Assembly (NCBI GenBank): GCA_963698735.1
Contig: CAVOSA010000021.1
Span: forward strand, 1 to 64,000
DNA length: 64,000 nt
From: RPQJ01 sp963698735
GTDB lineage: Bacteria; Pseudomonadota; Gammaproteobacteria; Steroidobacterales; Steroidobacteraceae
Reading direction: 5' to 3'
The notes under the pieces were generated by a model. It searched no databases. It was not told the origin of the DNA and worked only from the letters and a program-made list of their open reading frames with translations. Made by a program: the position numbers and the translations under genes. This document shows, in pieces, positions 40,659 through 50,100 of the stretch (its first letter is position 1; every line of letters begins with the position of its first letter).

Positions 40659-41705
40659 ATGCGCCGATCGGAACTGGAACGTCGCGCGGCCGCGGCCGCG
40701 AACGGCTCGGCAGTGACGCTCGAGATGGTGGCGAAGGAAGCCGGCGTGTCGCCGAGCACCGTTTCGCGCATCCTCAACGGGACCGCACGCGTCCGCGATG
40801 CGAAGGTGCGGGCCGTCGAGGCCGCCATCGCCAAGCTCCAGTTCATGCCGAACCCCGTGGCTCGCTCGCTTGCGGGCGGCAAGTCGATGAGCATCGGCGT
40901 CGTGACGCAGTCCATCGACAGCCCTTTCTATGGCGAGGCGCTGGCTGCGATCGAGAAGGGCCTGTTGCGCGGCAACTATTCCCCGCTCTTCGTCAGCGGT
41001 CACTGGCGCGAGGGCGACGAGCGTCGTTGCGTCGATCACCTGCTGAGCCGACGAGTGGAAGGCATCATCCTGCTGACGAGTTGCCTGCCGGACCAGGAAC
41101 TCGTCAACCTTTCGCGAAGCGTGCCGCTGGTCGTGACCGGTCGTCGTGTCCACGGGGAGCGGGTTTACAGCCTGGACGTGGACAGCACGATGGGTGCACG
41201 CCTCGCGACCGACTACCTGATCGGGCTGGGGCACCGCCGGATTGCGTTCATCTCGGGCCCGGCCAATCATCCGGATGCGTTGCAGCGGCTCAATGGCTAC
41301 AAGGCCGCGCTGGTTGCCGGCAAGATCCCTTTCGCCAGCAAGCTGGTGGCCGCCGGTGATTACTCGGAGCTGGGCGGACACGCCGCGATCGATGCGCTGC
41401 TCGACTCGCGGGTGGATTTCACCGCCGTTTTTGCTGCGAACGACCAGACCGCGCATGGCGCGATGCTCGCGCTGCACCGCCGCGGCCTCAAGGTGCCGCA
41501 GGACGTGTCCCTGGTTGGATTCGATGACCTGCCAGCGTCGGCTTTCATGATCCCGCCGCTCACCACCGTGCACAGGTCCATCGACGAGATCGGCGAGGGA
41601 GCTGCCGAGGCGATGATCGATCTGGTCGAGCGCCGCACTCCACGCGCCAAGGTTCCTTCACCGACGCTCGCGATCCGCGATTCGACCCGTCCCTTGCGCA
41701 ACTAG
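40659..41705 (+). CDS. LacI-family transcriptional regulator
   Basis: The 348-residue repressor has an N-terminal LacI helix-turn-helix (TLEMVAKEAGVSPSTVSRIL, residues about 20-39) and hinge (MPNPVARSLAGGKS). A periplasmic-binding-like sensor domain follows, with the usual GHRRIAFISGP, FAANDQTAHG and VSLVGFDDLPAS segments. The ATG at 40659 has AAGGA nine bases upstream; the frame is open further upstream across the operator, which is unlikely to be coding. Three AAAGCGCTT sites in the locus are its probable targets. I infer that the inducer is a laminari-oligosaccharide or glucose derivative. Confidence 0.93.
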   Translation: MRRSELERRAAAAANGSAVTLEMVAKEAGVSPSTVSRILNGTARVRDAKVRAVEAAIAKLQFMPNPVARSLAGGKSMSIGVVTQSIDSPFYGEALAAIEKGLLRGNYSPLFVSGHWREGDERRCVDHLLSRRVEGIILLTSCLPDQELVNLSRSVPLVVTGRRVHGERVYSLDVDSTMGARLATDYLIGLGHRRIAFISGPANHPDALQRLNGYKAALVAGKIPFASKLVAAGDYSELGGHAAIDALLDSRVDFTAVFAANDQTAHGAMLALHRRGLKVPQDVSLVGFDDLPASAFMIPPLTTVHRSIDEIGEGAAEAMIDLVERRTPRAKVPSPTLAIRDSTRPLRN

Positions 41706-41870
41706 CCCCTGCTTTCGGCGCACTCCTTTGATCATCGGGCCATCTTTGCCGCGTGTGGCGTCGGGACCCGTGACCGTGCAACCGGGCCCGAATTGCTTGT
41801 CGCGCCGCAGCAATTCTGCTCCGAGCCGCCTGATTGGCGGGACCAAGAACGGCTGTGGTAGATTCAATTC

Positions 41871-41886
41871 TGAAAGCGCTTTCGCA
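41871..41886. promoter_or_regulatory. LacI-family operator upstream of phosphorylase gene
   Basis: TGAAAGCGCTTTCGCA contains the same perfect GAAAGCGCTTTC core as the site at 26965. It lies about 110 bp upstream of the proposed phosphorylase start and 166 bp after the regulator gene. Confidence 0.8.
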
Positions 41887-41992
41887 AGGTCGCGCTCGAG
41901 CCGACGCTGCAGCGGGCGCCAGGCAATACGAGACCGCGCTGCGGCCTGGATGCGCCGCCATGGGGCCGAACGTGCGGAATGATACAGCCGGC

Positions 41993-44900
41993 ATGGCAAG
42001 CCCGGATCCGGTCTCCGGAGGATTCGTCGACGTCGACGGCGAGCGCTATTACGCCATTCGCAATGTCGACAGGATGCCGCCGTTCTTCGTCAGCGTCATT
42101 TCCAGCGCCGACCACTGGCTCTTCGTTTCTTCATCCGGAGGCCTGACCGCGGGCCGGGTCTCGCCGGAAACCGCGTTGTTTCCATACCTTCCTGTAGACA
42201 GGGTTCACGAGAGCAATCCTCACACCGGCTGCAAGACGATCCTGCGGGTCGATGCGCAAGGCCGGCAGGTCACCTGGGAGCCATTCAACCGGGAGCATGA
42301 CGGCCGTTTCAAGACCAGCCGCAATCTCTACAAGAGCGTGCCGGGCAACAAGCTCTGCTTCGAGGAGGTCAATCATGACCTGGCCCTCGCCTTCCGCTAC
42401 ACCTGGGCCACGAGTGACCAGCACGGCTTCGTGCGCCAGTGCGAACTGCAGAACCTCGGCGACGAGCCGTTGCCGGTCGAACTCGTCGATGGCCTGCAGA
42501 ACATCCTGCCCGCCGGCACGCCGTTGCCCGTCCAGACGAATTCGAGCAACCTGGTGGACGCGTACAAGTGGACCGAGCTCGACGCGGGTACCGGGCTGGC
42601 GATGTATGCGCTTTACTCCGGGATATCCGATCGCGCCGAACCGTGTGAATCCCTGAGGGCCAATGTCGTTTACGGCCTCGGCCTGGACGCCCCCAGGGTG
42701 CTGCTCTCGTCGCTGCAGCTCGAAGGCTTTCGCCACGGCCAGCCCGTGGTGCAGGAAGTCCGCAAGCGTGGCATCCGCGGCGCCTATTTCCTGGGAGCCA
42801 GCTTCGTGCTGCCGCGGCGCGAGTCACAACGATGGCAGATCGTGGCCGATGTCGGGCGAACCCAGGCGCAGGTGGTCGACATCATCCGGCAGCTCGCGGA
42901 TCCGGCCGCTGCGGCACTGCGCCGTGGCGCACGCCGTCGACTCGGGCTGCGAAGAACTGGCGCGCATCATGGCTGCCGCGGACGGATTCCAGTCCACGGC
43001 CGAGGAGTCGGTGACGGCGCATCACTACGCCAACGTCCTGTTCAACGTCCTCCGCGGCGGAACTTTCCACGACCAGTACAGCGTGTCGACCGCCGACTTC
43101 GCGCTGAACGTCCGCCATTTCAATTCGCGCGTCCACCAGCGTCACGCTGCGCTGCTGGACAGCCTGCCCGCGACACTTGCGATGGAGGACCTGCAGTCCG
43201 CAGCGAAACAGACTGGCGACCCGCAGCTGGAACGACTCAGCTACGAGTACCTCCCGCTCAGCTTCGGTCGCCGCCATGGCGATCCGAGCCGCCCCTGGAA
43301 CAGGTTCACGATCAAGCTCAAGGACGCGCGCGGTGAACGGTTGTTGTCTTATGAAGGCAACTGGCGGGACATCTTCCAGAACTGGGAGGCGCTGACCTTC
43401 AGCTTCCCTGAGTTCGTCGAGTGCGTCATCGCCAAGTTCGTCAACGCTTCGACCGTGGATGGATACAACCCGTATCGCATCGCCCGGGAAGGAATCGACT
43501 GGGAAGTCGAGGACCCGGGCGATCCATGGAGTCACATCGGCTACTGGGGCGACCACCAGATCATCTATCTGCTGAAATTCCTGGAACAATCCAGCCGGTT
43601 TCATCCGGCCCGCCTCAGCGAGCTTCTGTACCGGCCCATCTTCAGTTATGCGAACGTCCCTTACCGGATCAGGAGCTTCGCCGAACTCGTCGCCGACCCC
43701 AAGGCGACCGTGGACTATGACCGTGCGCTGGAAGCGCGAATAACGGACCGCGTCGCCGCGATCGGCGCAGACGGCAAGCTGGTCCTCGACACGCGGCGGA
43801 GACGTCTACCAGGTCAACCTGCTGGAGAAACTGCTGGTGCCCTTGCTGGCCAAGCTCGGCAATCTCGTCGTCGATGGCGGTATCTGGCTCAACACGCAGC
43901 GACCGGAGTGGAACGACGCGAACAACGCGCTGGTCGGCCATGGTGTCTCGATGGTCACGCTGTACTACATGCGGCGATACGTGCGCTTCCTGCAGGAGCT
44001 GCTGGCCGGGGAACCGGGAACTGTCGAGTTGTCAGCAGAAGTCGGTGAATGGCTGGCCGACACGTCCCGCCGCGCTCGCAAGCATCCGCCCGTTCCTGGG
44101 GAACGACCCGATCAGCCCGGACCAGCGTTGGCAGCTCGATGCAGGAACTGGGCCTGGCGGCCAGCCGCTACAGGCAATCCGTGTACGGCGACTATCCCTT
44201 CTCGGGAAAGGTCGATCGACCGCTCGGGCAGGTCATGGACCTGCTTGCAGACACCCTCGCGGCGATCGACCACAGCATCCGCGGCAACCGTCGCGAGAAT
44301 GGCGCCTACAACGCGTACAACCTGCTTGACGTGAAGGAGGGCGAGGTCGGCGTCGACTCGCTGTATCTCATGCTCGAAGGGCAGGTCGCCGCCCTCAGCT
44401 CCGGCGCGATCGCGCCGCAGGCGGCCGCAGAGCTGGTGGAGACCCTGTTCGAGAGCGACATCTACCGGGCCGATCAGCGCTCCTTCATGCTGTATCCCGA
44501 CCGTGCTCTGCCGGGCTTTCTCGAGAAGAACCGCATTCCTGCCGGCAGCGTCGATGAAATTGTCCTGCTGCAGCGCATGAGCGCCGCAAACGATGACCGG
44601 ATCGTCTCGCGCGACGCCGACGGCTGCTTTCGCTTCAATGCCGATTTCACCAACGTCGGCGATCTGGATGCACGGCTCAATGCCTTGTCCGGACTCTACG
44701 GTGACGACATCGAAGCCGCACGCGAGCCACTGCGCGCCCTTTATGAAACAGTCTTCAGGCACCGCGAGTTCACCGGTCGTTCCGGCAGCATGTTCGGCTT
44801 CGAGGGCCTCGGTTGCATCTACTGGCACATGGTGTCGAAACTGCTCCTGGCGATTCAGGAGAATTTCTTCGCGGCGGTCGATGGCAATGCAGGGGCCGAG

Positions 44901-45434
44901 GTTTGCCAGCGCCTCGGCGGTTTGTACTACCGGGTACGCGAAGGCATCGGCTTCAACAAGACGCCGGCCGAGTATGGCGCCTTCCCGACGGACCCCTATT
45001 CGCACACGCCCGGGCATGGCGGCGCCCAGCAGCCCGGGATGACCGGCCAGGTCAAGGAAGAGGTGTTGTCCCGCTTTGGTGAACTGGGCCTGCGGATCGC
45101 CGGCGGCAAAGTCCGCTTCGATCCGAGGCTGCTTCGCGCACGCGAATTCTCGACTGACACCCGGCCGTTCCGATATCTCGACGTCCACGGCCAATGGCAG
45201 GAACTGACGGTTCCGGCGTCGGGGCTGGCCTTCACCTGGTGCCAGGTGCCGATCGTTTATCGTCTGCGCAGCGAGGGTCACCCCACGGTGACAATTACGC
45301 TGCAGGACGGCACCCACCACGCTCTGCCGCAGCTTTCGCTGCCGGCGCAATTGAGTTCGGAGCTGTTCCGGCGCAGCGGCCACGTACGCCAGATTGCGCT
45401 GGAATTTACCGCGGAAGCGCTGCTGGGAGGATGA
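41993..45434 (+). pseudogene. GH149/GH94-like beta-1,3-glucan phosphorylase with four frameshifts
   Basis: Joined, the gene would encode about 1146 residues, the size expected for GH149 beta-1,3-oligoglucan phosphorylases and larger than typical GH94 enzymes. These enzymes split beta-1,3-glucosides with phosphate to give glucose-1-phosphate. Family-like segments run in order through the broken frames: GGFVDVDGERYYAIRNVDRM, VTAHHYANVLFNVLRGGTFHD, IGYWGDHQIIYLLKFLEQS, LVVDGGIWLNTQRPEWNDAN and GRSGSMFGFEGLGCIYWHMV. The frame changes near 42915, 43797, 44070 and 44135. The region upstream of 41993 holds the operator, so the open frame from 41834 is not the real start. Four breaks in one gene point to decay, though poor consensus cannot be excluded. 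GH149 rather than GH94 is an inference from size and context. Confidence 0.75.
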
Positions 45435-45619
45435 CCCGCTACCTCGCGTCCCTGGGGCACGGCAGGATCGCCTTCATCAAAGGACATCCAAGCCACAATG
45501 CGGTCGAGAACGGCGACAACTCGTTTGGCTCCGGTGAGGCCGCGGGTGACAGGCTCATGAAGCCCAAGGACCCGCCGACCGCAATCTTCGCGGCCAGCGA
45601 CGACGTGGCGGCCGGCTGA
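45431..45619 (+). pseudogene. Remnant of a LacI-family regulator
   Basis: The 62 codons from 45431 read as two fused pieces of a LacI sensor domain: RYLASLGHGRIAFIKGHPSH and GDRLMKPKDPPTAIFAASDD. The stretch of about 30 residues normally between them is missing, as are the DNA-binding domain and the C-terminal end. The ATG overlaps the phosphorylase stop (ATGA). It is too short to function and looks like the trace of a second regulator of this locus. Confidence 0.75.
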
Positions 45620-45643
45620 CCTGGGACTGCGACGATGCCGGCC

Positions 45644-46624
45644 TCAGGGCTTGCCCGAGTAGACCCGCACGTAGTCGATCTCCATCGTCACCGGGAACAC
45701 CGTGCTTGCAGCCGGCGATCCCGGAAAATTGCCGCCAACCGCGACGTTGAGGAGTATGTAGAACGGCTTGTCGAAGGGGGCCGCAAAAGGCGCCGCGGTC
45801 GTAAACCACGTGTTCCGGACCGCATACAGGATGCCGTCCACGTACCAGCGGATTTCGGCCGGGTCCCACTCGAGCGCAAAGACGTGGAAGTCCGCAGTGA
45901 CGTCCGCCGCCACGGCGTATTGTTCGCCGCTGTAGACGTTATTCGGAGATTGTCCGCCGTAGTGGATCGTCCCGTAGATGGTATTGCCGCCGCTCGACCC
46001 GGGGTTCCTCGCCTCGACGATGTCGATCTCGCCGGAGGCGGCCCAGGTGCCGTAGGCGTTGTCCTGGGGCAGCAGCCAGAACGCCGGCCATAGACCCTGC
46101 CCCTTCGGCAGCTTCATGCGCGCTTCGATACGCCCGTAGCGAAACGCGAAGCGATCACGTGTGTTGATCCTGGCCGACGTGTAGTCCTTGCCTTGCTTTG
46201 ATTCCTTGCGGGCCGTGATGACCAGATAGCCGTTGCGCAATTCGGCGCTGTCCGGCAGGTACCACTGCAGCTCGTTGTTGCCCCAGCCGGGGATACCGTA
46301 CAGGCTGCCGTCGCCGCTTTCGAAGTACCAGGTTTTCGGGTCGAGTTGCGCGAGGTTGAACTCGTCGCTCCATACCAGCGTCAGAGCGCGTCCCGGAGCC
46401 ACCGGGGAATTACTGGCCGCCGTCAACGTCGGGTTACTGATGTTCACGTTCACGTTCACGGGCGGAGGTGACGGCGGCGGCGGTGGCAGGGGTGGCGGGG
46501 TGGCGACCGGTTGCCCGGAGCCGGAGCCGCCGCCACACGAGGCCAGAGGCCCCAGCAGGATAGCCAACGCCCAGCGTGCGCGAATCTTCGCCGGTGAATT
46601 GTTCGGGTATCTTGCCGTCGTCAT
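45644..46624 (-). CDS. Secreted GH16 laminarinase lipoprotein
   Basis: The 326-residue protein has a lipobox at LASC (Cys30) and a long Pro-rich linker (about 35-60) that would hold it off the membrane. A GH16 jelly-roll follows with GEIDIVEARN (nucleophile Glu199, Asp201, acid/base Glu204) and LVWSDEFN. It is an endo-beta-1,3(4)-glucanase by family. Unlike its paralogue at 30468 it is exported. The ATG at 46624 overlaps the stop of a degraded GH17 gene (ATGA), showing that it was once the second gene of a GH17-GH16 operon. Confidence 0.92.
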   Translation of the reverse strand: MTTARYPNNSPAKIRARWALAILLGPLASCGGGSGSGQPVATPPPLPPPPPSPPPVNVNVNISNPTLTAASNSPVAPGRALTLVWSDEFNLAQLDPKTWYFESGDGSLYGIPGWGNNELQWYLPDSAELRNGYLVITARKESKQGKDYTSARINTRDRFAFRYGRIEARMKLPKGQGLWPAFWLLPQDNAYGTWAASGEIDIVEARNPGSSGGNTIYGTIHYGGQSPNNVYSGEQYAVAADVTADFHVFALEWDPAEIRWYVDGILYAVRNTWFTTAAPFAAPFDKPFYILLNVAVGGNFPGSPAASTVFPVTMEIDYVRVYSGKP

Positions 46625-46990
46625 GTCATCGCTTCCTTGGCCGTGCGATCAACCTTGAACAGTCCCCAGTGCTTCCCGGCACCGAGTGGATTACCCGGCA
46701 GGGCTGCACACACTTCCTCGATGTTCGCCACGGTGCAGGCAAGCGCCTCGTCGACGGCGTAGCTGAACGATGTCCTTCCCGCGCGGAACCATGTGGTCGT
46801 TCCAGTCGAACAGTAGTTTCGCTACCGGCGTTGACGGCAACCACGATGTCACCGATATAGCCGCGCGAGTTCGACCCCTCGCTCGACCCCGGCGTCGAGC
46901 CAGATTCCCAGCAGGACCGTCATCGGCAGATCGTGCCTGCGAATCAGCTCGAGCGTGGTCCGCGTATTGTCTCCGGCCAGCAATGCGCCG
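46621..46990 (-). pseudogene. Remnant of a GH17 gene
   Basis: Pieces of a GH17 enzyme remain in three frames. RTTLELIRRHDLPMTVLLGI ends near 46860, DIVVAVNAGSE overlaps 46840, LFDWNDHMVPRGKDIVQ lies near 46780-46820, and the C-terminus NPLGAGKHWGLFKVDRTAKE ends at 46621. The catalytic Glu of the VGNE motif is changed by context to AGSE, and the half of the barrel with the nucleophile is missing. The C-terminus matches that of the intact GH17 at 27057 (EPEKHWGLFTVDREPKQ). Its old stop still overlaps the GH16 start. Confidence 0.75.
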
Positions 46991-47166
46991 GGGGCTTGCC
47001 TCATGGAATGGGCCGCGACCGCCAAGACCGGCGCATCGGTTCGGCTGCAACCTGCGCCTGCGACAGCATACACGTCGCGTTTCCGTGATTGCACCTTTGC
47101 ATCCGGACTTCTCCGATGGCGCAGGCCACTGACCCCGATGGCATTCGCCGGCCTGCTCGGGCGACA

Positions 47167-50100
47167 ATGACCGCGTCCCCCACGCTGGATGTCCGCCGCG
47201 CCGTGAACGCCGTTCCGCACTCCCCTGTTGCCCCCGCCGGGCCTGAACACCCGCTCGATCCGCCGGCCCGGTTGCGTGAGATCCCGTACAACTACACCTC
47301 GTTCTCCGATCGCGAGATCGTGATCCGGCTGCTGGGCCCCGCAGGCTGGTCGTTGCTCGACGACCTCCGCGCTGAACGCCGTACGGGCCGCTCGGCGCGC
47401 ATGCTGTATGAAGTCCTCGGCGACATCTGGGTCGTACGCCGTAACGCGTACCTCGAGCAGGACCTGCTTGACAACCCGAAGCGCCGCGACCTGCTGGTCG
47501 AGGCATTGCACCACCGGCTTGCCGACATCGAGAAGCGGCGCGACACGAGCGATGCCGCGCGCGACGTCAAGGTTGGCAGGCTGCTGGAATTTGCGCGCGC
47601 AGCCGTGCTCGATTTTGCTAACTCGTTCGAGAAGATCGAGACGATGCGGCGCCGGGCCCGCAAGGCTTTCGCGTCCCACACCCGCAGCGACAACGTGTGC
47701 TTCGACGCCTACGCCCGAGTTGCGCATGCGACCGACGCCACGGACTGGCGCGTCGAGACACCCTTCGTCGTGCTGACACCGGACAGCGAGGACGAAATTC
47801 CCGGCCTGGTGCGCGCCTGCATCGAATCCGGCCTCACCGTCATTCCGCGCGGCGGCGGCACCGGCTACACCGGCAGCGCCGTGCCGCTGACGCCGTTCGC
47901 TGCCGTCATCAACACGGAGAAACTCGAACGCATCGGCAAGGTCGAGCCGCAGGCGCTGCCCGGCCTGGAACGCCTCGTGCCGACGCTGTTCACCGAGGCC
48001 GGCGTGGTGACCCGCCGCGTCGAGGAAGCCGCGCACCAGGCGGGCTTCGTGTTCGCCGTGGATCCTACTTCTGCCGATGCGTCCGTCGTCGGCGGCAACA
48101 TCGCCATGAACGCGGGAGGCAAGAAGGCCGTGCTGTGGGGCACCGCGCTCGACAATCTCGCGTGGTGGCGCATGGTCGATCCGCAGGGCAACTGGCTCGA
48201 GGTGACCCGCGTCGGCCACAATCTCGGCAAGATTCACGACATCGCCACCGCCGTTTTCGACCTCGCCTGGAAGGACGGTCGTCAGGCCCCGGGCACCGCG
48301 AAGGTGCTGCGCACGACGCGGCTCGAGATCCCGGGCGCCACGTTCCGCAAGACGGGTCTCGGCAAGGACGTCACCGACAAGTTCCTCGGCGGCCTGCCGG
48401 GCATCCAGAAGGAAGGCTGCGACGGCATCATCACTTCGGCGCGCTGGGTCGTGCACCGCATGCCGGCGCACATCCGCACCGTGTGCCTCGAGTTCTTCGG
48501 CCAGGCCCGCGACGCCATTCCGGCCATCGTCGAGATCCGCGACGAACTCACTCGCCAGGGACGCGAGACGGGGGTGCAGCTGGCGGGTCTCGAGCACCTC
48601 GACGAGCGCTACCTCAAGGCCGTCGGTTACTCGACCAAGTCGAAGCGCGGCGCGTTGCCGAAGATGGTGCTGATCGGCGACATCGTGGGCGACGACGAAG
48701 CCGCCGTGTCCCGCTGCACGTCGGACGTGGTCCGCATCGCGAACGCGCGGCATGGCGAGGGCTTTACGGCCGCCGGCGCCGAGGCCCGCAAGGCCTTCTG
48801 GCGCGACCGCGCCCGCACGGCCGCCATCGCCCGGCACACCAATGCGTTCAAGATCAACGAAGACGTCGTGATCCCGCTCGAGCGGCTCGGCGAGTACACG
48901 GACGCGATCGAGCGCATCAACATCGAATACTCGCTCGAAAACAAACTGCAGCTGCTCGATGCGCTGGATGCCTACCTGCGCGGCGAGCCGAAGCTCGGCA
49001 AGACCGGCGATGCCGACCTCGATCGCATGCCGCGCGAGGAAGTCCTCGGCGCCCGGCTCGAGCAGGGGCTGGGCGCAATCGCACGGTGCCGGACCCGCTG
49101 GTCGTGGCTGGCGACGAACATGGACCGCCCCCTGGCCGGCGTGCTCGACGACCTGCATCGCTTCGCGCCCGACGACGTGGCCGCGGCCGCCCCGCGCAGG
49201 CTCGCCGCCGAACCGGCGCTGCGTCTGTTCGACCTGCTGCAGGACCGCTCGCTGCGCGTGTCATGGAAGCACGAGCTGCGCGCGGAGTTCAGGCGCATCT
49301 TCGCCGGCGGGCCGTTCGTGCCGCTGCTCGCCGACCTCGAGGCGATCCACCAGCGCGTGCTGCACGGCCGCGTGTTCGTCGCGCTGCACATGCACGCGGG
49401 CGACGGCAACGTGCACACCAACATCCCGGTCAACTCCGACGACTACGAAATGCTGCAGGCCGCCAACCGCGCGGTCGCCCGCATCATGCGCGTCGCGCGC
49501 GACCTCGGCGGTGTGATCTCGGGCGAGCACGGCATCGGCATCACCAAGCTCGAGTACCTCACCGACGAAGAAACGCGCGGCTTCCGCGACTACAAGGCTC
49601 GAGTCGACCCGGAAGGCCGCTTCAACGCGGGCAAGCTGCTGCCCGGCGCGGACCTGCGCAACGCCTACACGCCGAGCTTCAACCTGCTCGGCCACGAATC
49701 CCTGATCATGCAGCAGTCGGACATCGCGGGCATCAGCGACGCCATCAAGGACTGCCTGCGCTGCGGCAAGTGCAAGCCGGTGTGCAGCACGCACGTGCCG
49801 GGCGCCAACCTGCTCTATTCGCCGCGCAACAAGATCCTCGCGACCTCGATGCTGATCGAGGCCTTCCTGTACGAGGAGCAGACGCGCCGCGGCGTGTCGC
49901 TGCAGCACTGGGACGAGTTCGGCGACGTGGCCGATCACTGCACCGTCTGCCACAAGTGCGAAGCGCCCTGTCCCGTCGACATCGATTTCGGCGACGTATC
50001 CATGGCCATGCGCGACGTGCTGCGGCGGCTCGGCAATACCCGCGGCAATCCGGCGAAGTCCGCGGCCATGTTTTTCCTGAACACCAACGACCCGGGCACG

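Noticed and set aside
41834..41992. N-terminal extension of the phosphorylase from 41834
   Set aside because: The open frame here crosses the LacI operator and shows no family similarity; it is promoter DNA.
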